A stretch of DNA of 64,000 bases from Danxiaibacter flavus (lineage in GTDB: Bacteria; Bacteroidota; Bacteroidia; Chitinophagales; Chitinophagaceae). The DNA lies in the NCBI RefSeq assembly GCF_041060425.1, contig NZ_JAULBC010000001.1, positions 248,001 through 312,000 on the forward strand. Direction: 5' to 3'. This document shows, in pieces, positions 53,983-63,509 of this stretch (within the stretch, counting starts at the first letter, position 1; each line of letters opens with the position of its first letter). Made by a program: the position numbers and the translations under genes. The notes under the pieces were generated by a model, which did no database searches, had not been told where the DNA came from, and worked only from the letters and a program-made list of their open reading frames with translations.

Positions 53983-54552
53983 ATGAGAAAACTATTATTA
54001 ACTGGCTTAGTTATACTGGGTTTGGCTGCTGGTGCTAAGGCACAAAAAGGAACGACCTTACTATATGGTAATGTCGATTTAACCACAATGAAAGATTATT
54101 CACAGGTTGGTTTTAACCCCGGCGTAGGTTTTGGTTTTGGGGAAAACTGGACCGTTGGTGCGAACCTTGGCATATATGCAGCAAAAGACAAAAATCCAGG
54201 TTTTCAAGCCGGCCCGTTTTTGCGTTATACCAAAAAATTATCAGAAGTGTTTAGTCTGTTCGGTCAGTTGAATGCTGGATATGCAAACGTAGAGGGCGTA
54301 TTTACAGGCAATATGAATGGCTTTCCAATGGTTGATGGAAATCCGGAATTGAAAGGAAATGGATTCGGTGCAAACATAACTCCGGCAATATTTATCAATG
54401 TAAAAAACGGCTTTGGCGTTAATATAAACTTCGGCGGAATCGGATTTGAAAGCTTTAAATATGATGGTAGTAGTTCTGCAAGTACGTTCGGTCTAACATT
54501 CGGTCGTGGCGCTGGTTTAGGGATTTCCAAAACTTTTGGCGGCAAAAAATAA
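53983..54552 (+). CDS. Small outer-membrane beta-barrel protein
   Basis: This 189-residue protein has a signal peptide (MRKLLLTGLVILGLAAGAKA, cut before Q). The mature part is made of alternating hydrophobic/aromatic strands and glycine-rich turns (FGFGENWTVGANLGIYA; FGLTFGRGAGLGISKTFGG), as in eight-stranded OmpW/OmpA-like porin-type barrels. No ligand or partner can be named. It ends at a shared bidirectional terminator. Confidence 0.82.
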   Translation: MRKLLLTGLVILGLAAGAKAQKGTTLLYGNVDLTTMKDYSQVGFNPGVGFGFGENWTVGANLGIYAAKDKNPGFQAGPFLRYTKKLSEVFSLFGQLNAGYANVEGVFTGNMNGFPMVDGNPELKGNGFGANITPAIFINVKNGFGVNINFGGIGFESFKYDGSSSASTFGLTFGRGAGLGISKTFGGKK

Positions 54553-54572
54553 GCAGTCATTGGGGGAAACAG

Positions 54573-54602
54573 AAAACGCCTGGTGTGAGCCGGGCGTTTT
54601 TG
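54573..54602. terminator. Terminator between the outer-membrane protein gene and rsh
   Basis: The stem AAAACGCC/GGCGTTTT (54573-54600) is flanked by A and T tracts, usable by both convergent genes. Confidence 0.85.
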
Positions 54603-54629
54603 TCATGAGTCTGATATGAATAATTCCAG

Positions 54630-56888
54630 TTAACTGGTGACTTCTTCTGCGTCAAAGCGGTCAACAGTATGGATGCCATTCAGCTGCTTTAACCTGATTA
54701 CCAGTTCTTCAAGCTCTTCCTTGTCGTGCACAAAAATTTTGATCCGCCCATTAAACAAGCCTTCGCCGCTTTCAATCGTAAGCGCCGCAATATTGATCCG
54801 CATCTCTCCACTGATGATATTGGTGATTTTGTTGATCACACCCACATCATCCATTCCAATTATCTTTAATCCGGTAAGGAAGGATATTTCTTTGTTTTTC
54901 GCCCATTTCGTTTTAACTATTCTATGCCCATAGTTGGCCATCATCTGTGCTGCATTTGGGCAGTTGGTGCGGTGAATGATCAAACCCTTTCCCGTACTTA
55001 CAAATCCAAAAACGTCGTCACCTGGAATGGGATTACAACATTTGGCCAGTGAATACATTATCTTATCGCTGCTTTCACCAAATATGATAAGCTCTGAATC
55101 TTTTTTGTTCGGGTGAGGTTTGTACTCTGTTTCTGTTTTAACCTCTACTGGCTTCTGCGGTTTTGGAGCCTCCAGCTTATCACCCAGAACATGAAACTCT
55201 TTCAGCTCTTTTAGGTCCGTATGTTTAATGGCAACATTGTAAAACAGATCCAACTGAGAAGTAACCTTATAAAAAGACACCAGCTCATCAATATTATGCT
55301 GATTAAATGCCGCGCCAATACCTTCCAGTTTTCTCTGAACAATGTATTTTCCTTCGTCGGCAATTTTGCGTTTCTCTTCTTTCAGCGAGTCCTTTATCTT
55401 GCTTCTGGCTTTTGCCGTAACAACAAAACCCAGCCAGTCTTCATTGGGTTTCTGCTTACTGCTGGTAATTATTTCAACCTGGTCGCCACTTCGCAGTTTA
55501 TGGCTGATGGGAACCAGTTTATGATTGACTTTCGCCCCGATACATTTACTACCGATAGCAGAGTGGATGGAAAATGCAAAATCCAGTGCTGTTGAGCCGG
55601 TGGGTAGCATCTTGACATCCCCCTTGGGGGTATACACATAAATTTCTTCAGCAAGAAAGCTCGTTTTAAAGTCCTGCAGAAAGTCAACACCATCCGTATC
55701 CTGGCTGCCGATAACTTCACGGATCTGGCTGAACCATTTGTCAAATCTGTCTTCGTCGTTGCTTCCTTCCTTGTATTTATAGTGAGCAGCAAGACCTTTT
55801 TCCGCAATTTCATTCATGCGTTTGGTCCTGATCTGCACTTCAACCCATTTTCCCTGTGGCCCCATCACGGTGGTGTGCAACGCTTCGTAACCATTGCTTT
55901 TAGGATTACTCAGCCAATCACGCAGACGTTCCGGAGAAGGCGTGTATTGATCTGTAATCAAAGAATACACTTTCCAGCAATCCTCTTTTTCTCTTTCTGT
56001 AGGAGAATCCAGAATCACACGGATTGCAAACAGATCATATACTTCTTCAAACGCAACAGCCTTCTTCTTTATCTTGTTCCAGATGGAGTGGATACTTTTT
56101 GGCCTGCCATAAATTTCAAAATTGAAATTCGATTTCTGAAGTGTTTCCTTTAGTGGCTTGATAAATTCATTGATGTAACGGGTACGTTCCCTCTTGGTTT
56201 CAGCAAGTTTCCTGGCGATGTCCTTGTACGCTTCCGGCTCAAGGTATTTCATCGAGAGGTCTTCCATCTCTGTTTTAATGGCATACAGACCCATGCGATG
56301 TGCAAGTGGCGCATACACCCAAACCGTTTCACTGGCTATTTTAAGCTGCTTCTCGCGCTTCATATAGTCCAGCGTACGCATATTATGCAGCCTGTCCGCA
56401 AGTTTTATGAGTATAACGCGGGGATCATCTGTAAGTGTAAGTAGGATCTTTTTAAAATTCTCAGCCTGTTGACTACTGTTCGTATCAATAACATTGGAGA
56501 TTTTTGTCAATCCATCAACAATTCTCGCTATTTCGGCTCCGAACTCTCTTTCAATGTCCTCAAGGGTAATATCTGTATCTTCTACCGTATCATGCAATAA
56601 GGCACAAATAGTGGAGCGTACGCCAAGGCCAATTTCTTCAACACAAATTCTGGCAACAGCAAGCGGGTGAAGAATATAGGGTTCACCGCTTTTTCTGCGC
56701 ATAGTTTTATGAGCTTCAACAGCCATTTCAAATGCTGTTCGAACCAGTTCTTTGTCACCTCGTTTTAATTTGGCTCTTAAACTGCGTAATAAAGCTCTAT
56801 AATGGCGAAGAATTTCCTTACGTTCCTGCTCTTCATTTAGTGTGTATTTGGGCAACGACACTTCAACAACTTTTGATTGCACATCCAT
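54630..56888 (-). CDS. rsh: Bifunctional (p)ppGpp synthetase/hydrolase (RelA/SpoT)
   Basis: This 752-residue protein has an N-terminal HD hydrolase domain with an intact metal site (H60, H99-D100, E103 in LLHDTVEDTD). The synthetase domain follows (GRPKSIHSIWNKIKKK; NPKSNGYEALHTTVMGP; WVEVQIRTKRMNEIAEKG). The TGS domain is about 400-460 (IYVYTPKGDVKMLPTGSTA) and the C-terminal ACT domain from about 680 (GLKIIGMDDVGVINKI). With both active sites intact it can make and degrade (p)ppGpp for the stringent response. ATG 56888 is preferred to the extension to 56945. Confidence 0.95.
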   Translation of the reverse strand: MDVQSKVVEVSLPKYTLNEEQERKEILRHYRALLRSLRAKLKRGDKELVRTAFEMAVEAHKTMRRKSGEPYILHPLAVARICVEEIGLGVRSTICALLHDTVEDTDITLEDIEREFGAEIARIVDGLTKISNVIDTNSSQQAENFKKILLTLTDDPRVILIKLADRLHNMRTLDYMKREKQLKIASETVWVYAPLAHRMGLYAIKTEMEDLSMKYLEPEAYKDIARKLAETKRERTRYINEFIKPLKETLQKSNFNFEIYGRPKSIHSIWNKIKKKAVAFEEVYDLFAIRVILDSPTEREKEDCWKVYSLITDQYTPSPERLRDWLSNPKSNGYEALHTTVMGPQGKWVEVQIRTKRMNEIAEKGLAAHYKYKEGSNDEDRFDKWFSQIREVIGSQDTDGVDFLQDFKTSFLAEEIYVYTPKGDVKMLPTGSTALDFAFSIHSAIGSKCIGAKVNHKLVPISHKLRSGDQVEIITSSKQKPNEDWLGFVVTAKARSKIKDSLKEEKRKIADEGKYIVQRKLEGIGAAFNQHNIDELVSFYKVTSQLDLFYNVAIKHTDLKELKEFHVLGDKLEAPKPQKPVEVKTETEYKPHPNKKDSELIIFGESSDKIMYSLAKCCNPIPGDDVFGFVSTGKGLIIHRTNCPNAAQMMANYGHRIVKTKWAKNKEISFLTGLKIIGMDDVGVINKITNIISGEMRINIAALTIESGEGLFNGRIKIFVHDKEELEELVIRLKQLNGIHTVDRFDAEEVTS

Positions 56889-57029
56889 ACACAACGAATT
56901 TACAAATTGTATTCTAAAGCTTAATAAAAATTGCGGGCTGTACACTGTTACAGAATGTGCTAACAGGAGTTAGTTGTTTTTTAGTTGTCATTTATCTGAT
57001 TAATTTCACTAAATAATTTGAAGTGAAGT

Positions 57030-58865
57030 ATGAAAATTCTATTGCAGTATATTAAGCCGTATAAATGGCTCGTGGCTGTAGCGTTGCTGATGGCGGCTAT
57101 AAACCAGATTTTCTCGATGCTCGATCCTTACTTTTTTGGGAAATTCTTTGATTCTTTTTTGAGATTTCCCAGAGATATTGGATACTACGACGCTCATAAG
57201 GAATTTGTAAAAACAGGCGAAAGAACCCAATCGCAATTTGTTTGGGGTGTGCTGAGATTTCTTGGGATATTCATCGGTGTAGCGATGGTTTCGAGAATAG
57301 CCAAAGCTTTCCAGGATTACTTTAGTAATGTTATCGTTCAGAAGTTTGGCGCAAAGATCTTTACAGATGGATTAAAGCATTCCATGAAGCTTCCTTTTTC
57401 TGATTTCGAAGATCAGCGTTCCGGTGAAACATTATCTACCCTTTCTAAAGTAAGAACAGACACAGAAAAATTTATTCTCTCTTTTGTGAATGTGTTGTTT
57501 ACCGTATTAGTGGGTATTGTTTTCATTTCGGTGTATTCTTTCAACCTGCATTGGTCAATTATGCCGATTTACATTGTTGGGATGGTAGGCCTGGCCACGT
57601 TAATGAATGTGCTGAGTAAGAAAATTAAGATCATCCAGAAAAGCATTGTAAAAGAGACAAATGCCCTGGCGGGAAGTACAACAGAATCGCTTAGAAATAT
57701 TGAGTTAGTGAAAAGTCTTGGGTTAAGCGAGCAGGAGATCAACCGCCTGAACCAGAATACGTATAAAATTCTGGGACTGGAACTAAAAAAGGTGAAAAGC
57801 CTGCGTGCCTTGAGTTTTATACAGGGAACCTTTGTGAACTTTCTCCGCCAGGTGATCATGTTTGCGCTGGCATGGCTGGTTTTTAGAGGAAAGCTTACAG
57901 CCGGTGAAGTAATGACACTTACCTTTTATTCTTTCTTTGTTTTCGGACCGCTGCAGGAAGTTGGCAATATTATACTTTCCTACCGGGAAGCCCAGGCATC
58001 GCTTCTCAATTTTCATAATCTGATGCTTAAGAAAGTGGAACCCGCGCCTGCCAGGCCAGCATCTATCGGAAAAATTAGTGAGCTTACTTTTGAGAACGTT
58101 AGTTTCAAGCACCAGTCAGCTCAATTTAAAGCATTGGAAAATATCAGTTTCGATGTAAACCGGGGCGATACCATTGCTTTTGTTGGTCCGTCGGGTGCAG
58201 GTAAAAGCACTCTTGTAAAACTGCTTGTCGGTTTATACAGGGCACAGGAGGGGCGGATATTGTACAACAATACAGATAGTGAAGACATTCATTTTGATGA
58301 GCTGCGCACACAAATAGGTTTCGTAACCCAGGACACACAGCTGTTTGCCGGCACAATAAGAGAAAATTTACTTTTTGTCAATCCTTCCGCAAATGAGGAG
58401 CAGTTGATGGATGCGTTGTATAAGGCCAGCTGTCAAAATTTACTGGAGAGGGCCGAGAAAGGCATAGAAACGGTCATTGGAGAAGGCGGTCTTAAACTCA
58501 GCGGAGGGGAGAAGCAGCGCCTAAGTATCGCCCGCAGCTTGTTAAGAAAGCCAAGATTGCTGATTTTTGACGAGGCAACTTCCGCTCTTGATTCTATAAC
58601 CGAAGAGGAGATCACCTCTACTATTAAAAATATCTCCGCGGCCAAGGAGCAAATCACGGTGTTAATTGCACACCGCCTGAGCACCATTATGCATGCTGAC
58701 AGAATATTTGTGTTGGAAAGAGGACGTATTGTTGAAGTTGGCACCCACCAGGAATTGTTAATGGAAAAAGGGTTGTATTACGCGATGTGGCGTCAACAAA
58801 TTGGTGAAAGAAAATATGCAGTTGCTTCAGATGTGGCGGTGCTTAGCGCTAATGGGAAGAATTAG
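57030..58865 (+). CDS. ABC transporter with fused permease and ATPase (MsbA-like)
   Basis: This 611-residue half-transporter has six helices in the first 320 residues. The ATPase domain has Walker A FVGPSGAGKSTLV, the signature LSGGEKQRLSIARSL, Walker B LLIFDEATSALDS and the switch His in IAHRLST. It should work as a homodimer exporting lipid or drug-like compounds. Its long loop between helices 1 and 2 (RFPRDIGYYDAHKEFVKTGE) is typical of Bacteroidota members. It is a single gene, divergent from rsh. Confidence 0.93.
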   Translation: MKILLQYIKPYKWLVAVALLMAAINQIFSMLDPYFFGKFFDSFLRFPRDIGYYDAHKEFVKTGERTQSQFVWGVLRFLGIFIGVAMVSRIAKAFQDYFSNVIVQKFGAKIFTDGLKHSMKLPFSDFEDQRSGETLSTLSKVRTDTEKFILSFVNVLFTVLVGIVFISVYSFNLHWSIMPIYIVGMVGLATLMNVLSKKIKIIQKSIVKETNALAGSTTESLRNIELVKSLGLSEQEINRLNQNTYKILGLELKKVKSLRALSFIQGTFVNFLRQVIMFALAWLVFRGKLTAGEVMTLTFYSFFVFGPLQEVGNIILSYREAQASLLNFHNLMLKKVEPAPARPASIGKISELTFENVSFKHQSAQFKALENISFDVNRGDTIAFVGPSGAGKSTLVKLLVGLYRAQEGRILYNNTDSEDIHFDELRTQIGFVTQDTQLFAGTIRENLLFVNPSANEEQLMDALYKASCQNLLERAEKGIETVIGEGGLKLSGGEKQRLSIARSLLRKPRLLIFDEATSALDSITEEEITSTIKNISAAKEQITVLIAHRLSTIMHADRIFVLERGRIVEVGTHQELLMEKGLYYAMWRQQIGERKYAVASDVAVLSANGKN

Positions 58866-58881
58866 ATGTTAATGGAAAATT

Positions 58882-59656
58882 GACAATGGTAATGTGCGAA
58901 TGTGCAGATGGGCGAATGTGCAAATGGCGGTAAAGTGGATAAGTGAAAATTCCTGCCCGATTGACATCATGGAGGCGGGGACATTGAAAATGACAATGGT
59001 AATGTGCGAATGTGCAGATGGGCGAATGTGCAAATGGCGGTAAAGTGGATAAGTGAAAATTCCTGCCCGACTGACATCACGGAGGCGGGGACAATTGAAA
59101 ATGACTATGGTAATGTGCGAATGTGCAGATGGGTGAATGTGCAAATGAGTGTAGTAATGGATAAGTGAAAATTCCTGGCGGACTGACATCACGGAGGCGT
59201 GGACATTGAAAATGACTATGGTAATGTGCGAATGAGCAGATGGGCGAATGTGCAGATGGCGGTAAAGTGGATAAGTGAAAATTCCTGCCCGACTGATATC
59301 ATGGAGGCGGGGACATTGAAAATGACAATGGTAATGTGCGAATGTGCAGATGGGCGAATGTGCAAATGGCGGTAAAGTGGATAAGTGAAAATTCCTGCCC
59401 GACTGACATCACCGAGGCGGGGACAATTGAAAATGACTATGGTAATGTGCGAATGTGCAGATGGGCGAATGTGCAAATGGCGGTAAAGTGGATAAGTGAA
59501 AATTCCTGCCCGACTGACATCACGGAGGCGGGGACAATTGAAAATGACAATGGTAATGTGCGAATGTGCACATGGGCGAATGTGCACATGGCGGTAATAA
59601 TGGATAAGTGAAAATTCCTGGCCGACTGACATCATGGAGGCGGCGACATTGAAAAT
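58882..59656. repeat. Tandem array, seven 110/111-bp units
   Basis: Units start at 58882, 58992, 59103, 59214, 59324, 59435 and 59546. Each begins GACAATGGTAATGTGCGAAT (or GACTATGG), continues with 8-bp-periodic GAATGTGC/AGATGGGC strings, then TGGATAAGTGAAAATTCC, then the core CCTGCCCGA-CTGAC..AGGCGGG. That core is a variant of the dispersed 50-bp repeat. The 979-bp gap 58866-59844 has no real gene. There are no spacers, so it is not CRISPR. Confidence 0.92.
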
Positions 59657-59707
59657 GAATTGAAGCGAAGCTTATGAACTGCTGTAGTCTAATATAATTT
59701 TAATGAC

Positions 59708-59782
59708 CGCACATTCGCACATTTGCACATATGCTCATTCGCACATTTGCATACACATATTTTCAATTGTCAATTTTCCATT
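59708..59782. repeat. Inverted arm matching the left end of the tandem array
   Basis: The 8-bp-periodic string CGCACATT, CGCACATT, TGCACATA, TGCTCATT, CGCACATT, followed by ATTGTCAATTTTCCATT, is the reverse complement of the array's beginning (58871-58927). The whole array could therefore be looped out by pairing its outer ends. Confidence 0.75.
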
Positions 59783-59794
59783 GTAGTAAAACGA

Positions 59795-59828
59795 AAAAAG
59801 CCACTTTGCAATCGCAAAATGGCTTTTT
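59795..59828 (-). terminator. Terminator after gldJ
   Basis: The stem AAAAAGCCA-c-TTTGC/GCAAA-a-TGGCTTTTT with a 4-nt loop lies 17 bp past the gldJ stop on the minus strand, with a T tract. Confidence 0.88.
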
Positions 59829-59844
59829 CTTATTTACCTTTTCC

Positions 59845-61392
59845 TTATCTCTTTTGTCTGCGTTTCGGGAAGAAGTTACCGGTTTTTGTTTTAGCGGCTG
59901 TTCCTTCAGGAGCTCCGTAATGCGTCATGGCGCAACGGAAACCGATGGCATTGCTGCTCTGATCTTCTTCCATATAACGGCGCGTGCCGGGGCTTAACCA
60001 GTAAGGCATATCATTCCAGCTACCTCCTTTATACACTCTCGATTTATCGCTGATAAGTGTTGTGATGCCATAGCCATAGTTAACCTGGCTCAGGGAATCA
60101 CCATCAAGGTAGTCGATAGCATAAGAACGCTGGTAGTTCCTGCGGTTACGCAATGTGGAATCATTCTCAGGAATATATTTCATACGGCCAAGGCTGTCGC
60201 GAAGATTACCTTCGCCGCCGCTCACGTCGAGTTTTTTGAATACGTTACCACGATATGGGTTGAAATCGTCTTCTTCCAATCCTGTTGTAGGTCTGTAAAC
60301 ATCGGCTACCCACTCGCTTACGTTACCACTCATGTTATAAAGACCAAATGCATTCGGGAAGAAAGATGTTACTTCAGAAGGTATTGCAGAACGGTCGTTC
60401 AAACCACCGGCAGTACCCATGTAGTCGCCATTACCACGTTTGAAGTTGGCAAGAAAAGCACCTTGCCATGCACCGTGCCTTGTAGATCTTAAGTTATCAA
60501 AGCCATCGTTTTGCCATGCATAAACCTGTTTGTTGGCAATCAACTCCTCACCCCTTTTCTTCTCACTCTTGCGCGGTTGAGGATTTGCGCTGATGTATGC
60601 CAGCGCGGCGTATTCCCACTCAGCTTCTGTAGGCAATCTGTAGTCAGGTAGTAAAATACCATCTTCGAATTTAACGGTAGTACGGGGGCGTCCCTGAGCA
60701 TCTTTCAACGGATTCTTTTTAGGTTTACCCGGAACTCCCTGGTATTCGCCCATTAAGTAAGATTTGGTATTAAAGTTTTCCTGTCCGCCACCATTTAACT
60801 CTTGCTTTAATACGTTTTTGTTCTGAAAGCCTTCGTTGATCAGTTCGATCTGGTTTACACGGTCGGTTCTCCAGATACAAAAGTCATGCGCCTGCTGCCA
60901 GGTTACACCTACCACAGGGTAGTAGTTATAGGCTGGGTGACGGAAATAATATTCTACTATTGGTTCGTTATAGGCCAGTTCACTGCGCCAAACTAAAGTA
61001 TCCGGCAAGGCATTTTTAACAACGGCAGCATATTGCGGATCGGAAAAAACGTTTTCCAGCCAGTATAAATATTCCCTGTAGTGAACGTTTGCTACTTCAG
61101 TTTTGTCTATAAAGAAAGAATTCACCGTAACGCGGCGGGGGATATTGTTCCAATCACCCATTACGTCTTCCTGCGATGCTCCCATTGTGAACGTACCACC
61201 CTGCACAAATACCAAACCCGGTCCGGTTTTGATGTCCTTTGCTTTCGGAACATAAAATCCTCCCTGGTTTTTATCATTGTAATTCCATCCTGTTACCGTG
61301 GATTTATCTTGTTTCTTATGAAAAAGACTGCAAGAAGAAGCCAAGCTAAGCAGTAGAAGGGCCAGAATACTGTTTTTAAGTGTTTTTACCAT
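59845..61392 (-). CDS. gldJ: GldJ-like gliding/T9SS lipoprotein (formylglycine-generating-enzyme fold)
   Basis: This 515-residue lipoprotein has a signal ending ASSC with C21 lipidated. The FGE-sulfatase fold runs from about residue 55 (GPGLVFVQGGTFTMGASQED) to the C-terminus (GSWNDMPYWLSPGTRRYM; NAIGFRCAMTHYG). It has the N-terminal GldJ hallmark TGWNYNDKNQGGFYVPKAKD, which separates it from GldK. GldJ is an outer-membrane-linked component needed for gliding and type IX secretion, presumably with a structural rather than catalytic role. It is divergent from porV, with which it is commonly clustered. Confidence 0.9.
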   Translation of the reverse strand: MVKTLKNSILALLLLSLASSCSLFHKKQDKSTVTGWNYNDKNQGGFYVPKAKDIKTGPGLVFVQGGTFTMGASQEDVMGDWNNIPRRVTVNSFFIDKTEVANVHYREYLYWLENVFSDPQYAAVVKNALPDTLVWRSELAYNEPIVEYYFRHPAYNYYPVVGVTWQQAHDFCIWRTDRVNQIELINEGFQNKNVLKQELNGGGQENFNTKSYLMGEYQGVPGKPKKNPLKDAQGRPRTTVKFEDGILLPDYRLPTEAEWEYAALAYISANPQPRKSEKKRGEELIANKQVYAWQNDGFDNLRSTRHGAWQGAFLANFKRGNGDYMGTAGGLNDRSAIPSEVTSFFPNAFGLYNMSGNVSEWVADVYRPTTGLEEDDFNPYRGNVFKKLDVSGGEGNLRDSLGRMKYIPENDSTLRNRRNYQRSYAIDYLDGDSLSQVNYGYGITTLISDKSRVYKGGSWNDMPYWLSPGTRRYMEEDQSSNAIGFRCAMTHYGAPEGTAAKTKTGNFFPKRRQKR

Positions 61393-61710
61393 TGTTAAAG
61401 CCGGTTTTACAGAATATGAACGGTAACAATAAATATTTTATTGTTGCCAATCTTACATTTTGCGAATATAATGGATTTCAAAGATGCAAATCTAGGGGTG
61501 AAAATATTTAAATTTTAACAACATAGCAGGAAATAGTTGTACAGTTCTTGTTAAAGTGGCAAAAAAATAGCACATTTGTTCAACCAAAAAATCCTGACTA
61601 CTAAATTAGTACATATTGACCTGATTTTTACCTGCACATTATTTACGATACTTAACCGGCTGCCAATAGCGTTACTTATTGGCTGACTTTAAATCAATTA
61701 AACACCAAGA
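61393..61710. other. 318-bp divergent gap between gldJ and porV
   Basis: This gap must hold promoters for both T9SS genes, but I find no exact TAnnTTTG box at a convincing distance from either start, and no hairpin or repeat. Confidence 0.5.
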
Positions 61711-62850
61711 ATGAATAAGAAATTAATGAAATTTGCTGCAGGGCTGCTCGTGGGTTTTGTTTGTAGTTCTAATGTGGCATTTTCTCAATCCAATAACTCT
61801 ATAAATGTTGTTACAACCGCGGTGCCCTTTCTCCGGATTTCTCCGGATGCCCGTGCAGGTGGTATGGGCGATGTAGGAATTTCAACTGCACCCGATGCCA
61901 GTTCAGGCTTTTACAATCTTTCAAAAGTACCTTTTGCCAAAGCAAATTCAGGAATAGCACTTAACTATACGCCCTGGTTAAGAGATATTACCAAAGATGT
62001 GTACCTCGTTGCAGCATCCGGATATTACAAGCTGGACGACGAGCAAGCTATAAACATGGGCGTCAGGTACTTTAATATGGGAAATATTGATTTTACCGAC
62101 GCAATGGGAAATCCCATAGGATCGAGCAGGCCCCGCGAATTTGGTATTGACTTTGGCTACACGCGTAAACTTACCGACCGGTTGAGCATGGGAGTTGCGC
62201 TCAGATATATTAATTCAAGCCTGGCGAAAGGTATTACTGCAAATGGTGTTTCATACAAAGCCGGAACTTCAGTTGCGGGTGATATCTCTTTATATAACGA
62301 CTTAAAAGATGAGAACGGACAAGGTTTTGCGTGGGGATTTGCAATAACCAATCTCGGATCAAAAATCGGGTATACTGATAATGCGATAACAAAAGAGTTT
62401 ATTCCTGCAAACCTGGGGCTTGGTGGTTCTTATACCTGGGTAGTAGAAGAAACAAGTAAATTTTCGCTAACTGCAGACATCAACAAGCTGCTCGTTCCCG
62501 CAGCTCCTGTAATAACCGGCGATTCTGCGGTAGACAATGCTGCAATTAATGATTATCATAATATTGGGATCTTCTCCAGTTGGTTTAAATCTTTCAGCAA
62601 CAATGCATATAGTATAGCGCTCGGAGCTGAGTTCAATTATAACGACCAGTTTTTTGCCCGTGCGGGTTATTATTACGAAACAAAAGAAGCCGGTGACAGA
62701 AGATATTTTACTGCTGGTGTAGGTGTAAAATACAATTTTATTGGTCTCAATTTTTCTTACCTGGCGCCTTCAGGAAATGGCGTTACACGTAACCCGTTAT
62801 CTAATACACTCAGGCTGGGACTCACATTTGATCTGGACAAACAAGAATAA
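61711..62850 (+). CDS. porV: PorV (LptO) outer-membrane protein of the type IX secretion system
   Basis: This 379-residue barrel protein of the FadL/PorV fold has a signal peptide (cut near AFSQ). The family start is VTTAVPFLRISPDARAGGMG, followed by DVGISTAPDASSGFYN. The body is barrel strands (FAWGFAITNLGSKIGYT; FARAGYYYETKEAG) ending in LRLGLTFDL. PorV shuttles T9SS cargo to PorU for signal removal and surface attachment. porU is usually next door but is absent here. Confidence 0.92.
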   Translation: MNKKLMKFAAGLLVGFVCSSNVAFSQSNNSINVVTTAVPFLRISPDARAGGMGDVGISTAPDASSGFYNLSKVPFAKANSGIALNYTPWLRDITKDVYLVAASGYYKLDDEQAINMGVRYFNMGNIDFTDAMGNPIGSSRPREFGIDFGYTRKLTDRLSMGVALRYINSSLAKGITANGVSYKAGTSVAGDISLYNDLKDENGQGFAWGFAITNLGSKIGYTDNAITKEFIPANLGLGGSYTWVVEETSKFSLTADINKLLVPAAPVITGDSAVDNAAINDYHNIGIFSSWFKSFSNNAYSIALGAEFNYNDQFFARAGYYYETKEAGDRRYFTAGVGVKYNFIGLNFSYLAPSGNGVTRNPLSNTLRLGLTFDLDKQE

Positions 62851-62878
62851 TAAAGTTCAATTAGTTAAAAACTTTTAT

Positions 62879-62915
62879 GGAGCGAGGGTAGTTGTTACCT
62901 TCGCTCCTCTGTTTT
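62879..62915 (+). terminator. Terminator after porV
   Basis: The stem GGAGCGAGGG/CCTTCGCTCC (one G-U pair) with a 9-nt loop and a trailing T-rich tract lies 28 bp past the stop. Confidence 0.78.
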
Positions 62916-62972
62916 TAGGCCATAAGCAAAGGGCGAAGCCTTTTTACTAACTACATATTAAACAAAAGTATA

Positions 62973-63449
62973 ATGAAAATACGCATTGGATTTGGCATTG
63001 ACTTTCATAAACTGGTAGAAGAACGAGACCTTTGGATTGGCGGCGTTAAAGTGCCACATACAAAAGGAGCTTTAGGACATAGTGATGCGGACGTATTACT
63101 GCATGCCATTTGTGATGCGCTGCTTGGGGCTGCCTGCCTTGGCGACATCGGTTATCATTTTCCTGATACTTCAGAAGAGTTCAAAGGAATTGACAGCAAA
63201 ATATTATTAAAAAGGACAGTAGAGCTGGTTAAAGCGGAAGGCTATAATGTGGTTAATATTGATTCCTCTCTTTGTTTACAGGAACCCAAGATCAAACCCT
63301 TTATTCCTCAAATGCAACAGGTAATTGCGCAGATCGTCGGCATTTCAGATAAAGACGTCTCCGTAAAAGCCACTACTACCGAAAAAATGGGGTTTGTAGG
63401 GCGCGAAGAAGGGCTCGTTGCTTACGCTTCCGTATTATTGCAGGCGTAA
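62973..63449 (+). CDS. ispF: 2-C-methyl-D-erythritol 2,4-cyclodiphosphate synthase
   Basis: This 158-residue protein is of normal length. Metal ligands D10 and H12 (GIDFHKL) and H44 (GHSDADVLLHAICDAL) are present, as is the conserved C-terminal VKATTTEKMGFVGREEG. It makes MEcPP in the non-mevalonate isoprenoid pathway, acting as a trimer. It is followed 60 bp later by dut. Confidence 0.97.
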   Translation: MKIRIGFGIDFHKLVEERDLWIGGVKVPHTKGALGHSDADVLLHAICDALLGAACLGDIGYHFPDTSEEFKGIDSKILLKRTVELVKAEGYNVVNIDSSLCLQEPKIKPFIPQMQQVIAQIVGISDKDVSVKATTTEKMGFVGREEGLVAYASVLLQA

Positions 63450-63509
63450 AACAGGAATGAAATCCGGTTTATGGGTTTTCACTACAAAACACTTTTTAAG
63501 CATTACAGA

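Noticed and set aside
58869..59635. Minus-strand reading frames with a repeating 37-residue pattern through the tandem array
   Set aside because: They arise because 111 bp equals 37 codons; the 110-bp units break the frame, there is no start context, and the translated sequence is odd. They are repeat artefacts.
58882..59656. Possible CRISPR array
   Set aside because: Units are contiguous and nearly identical over their full length, with no unique spacers and no cas genes.
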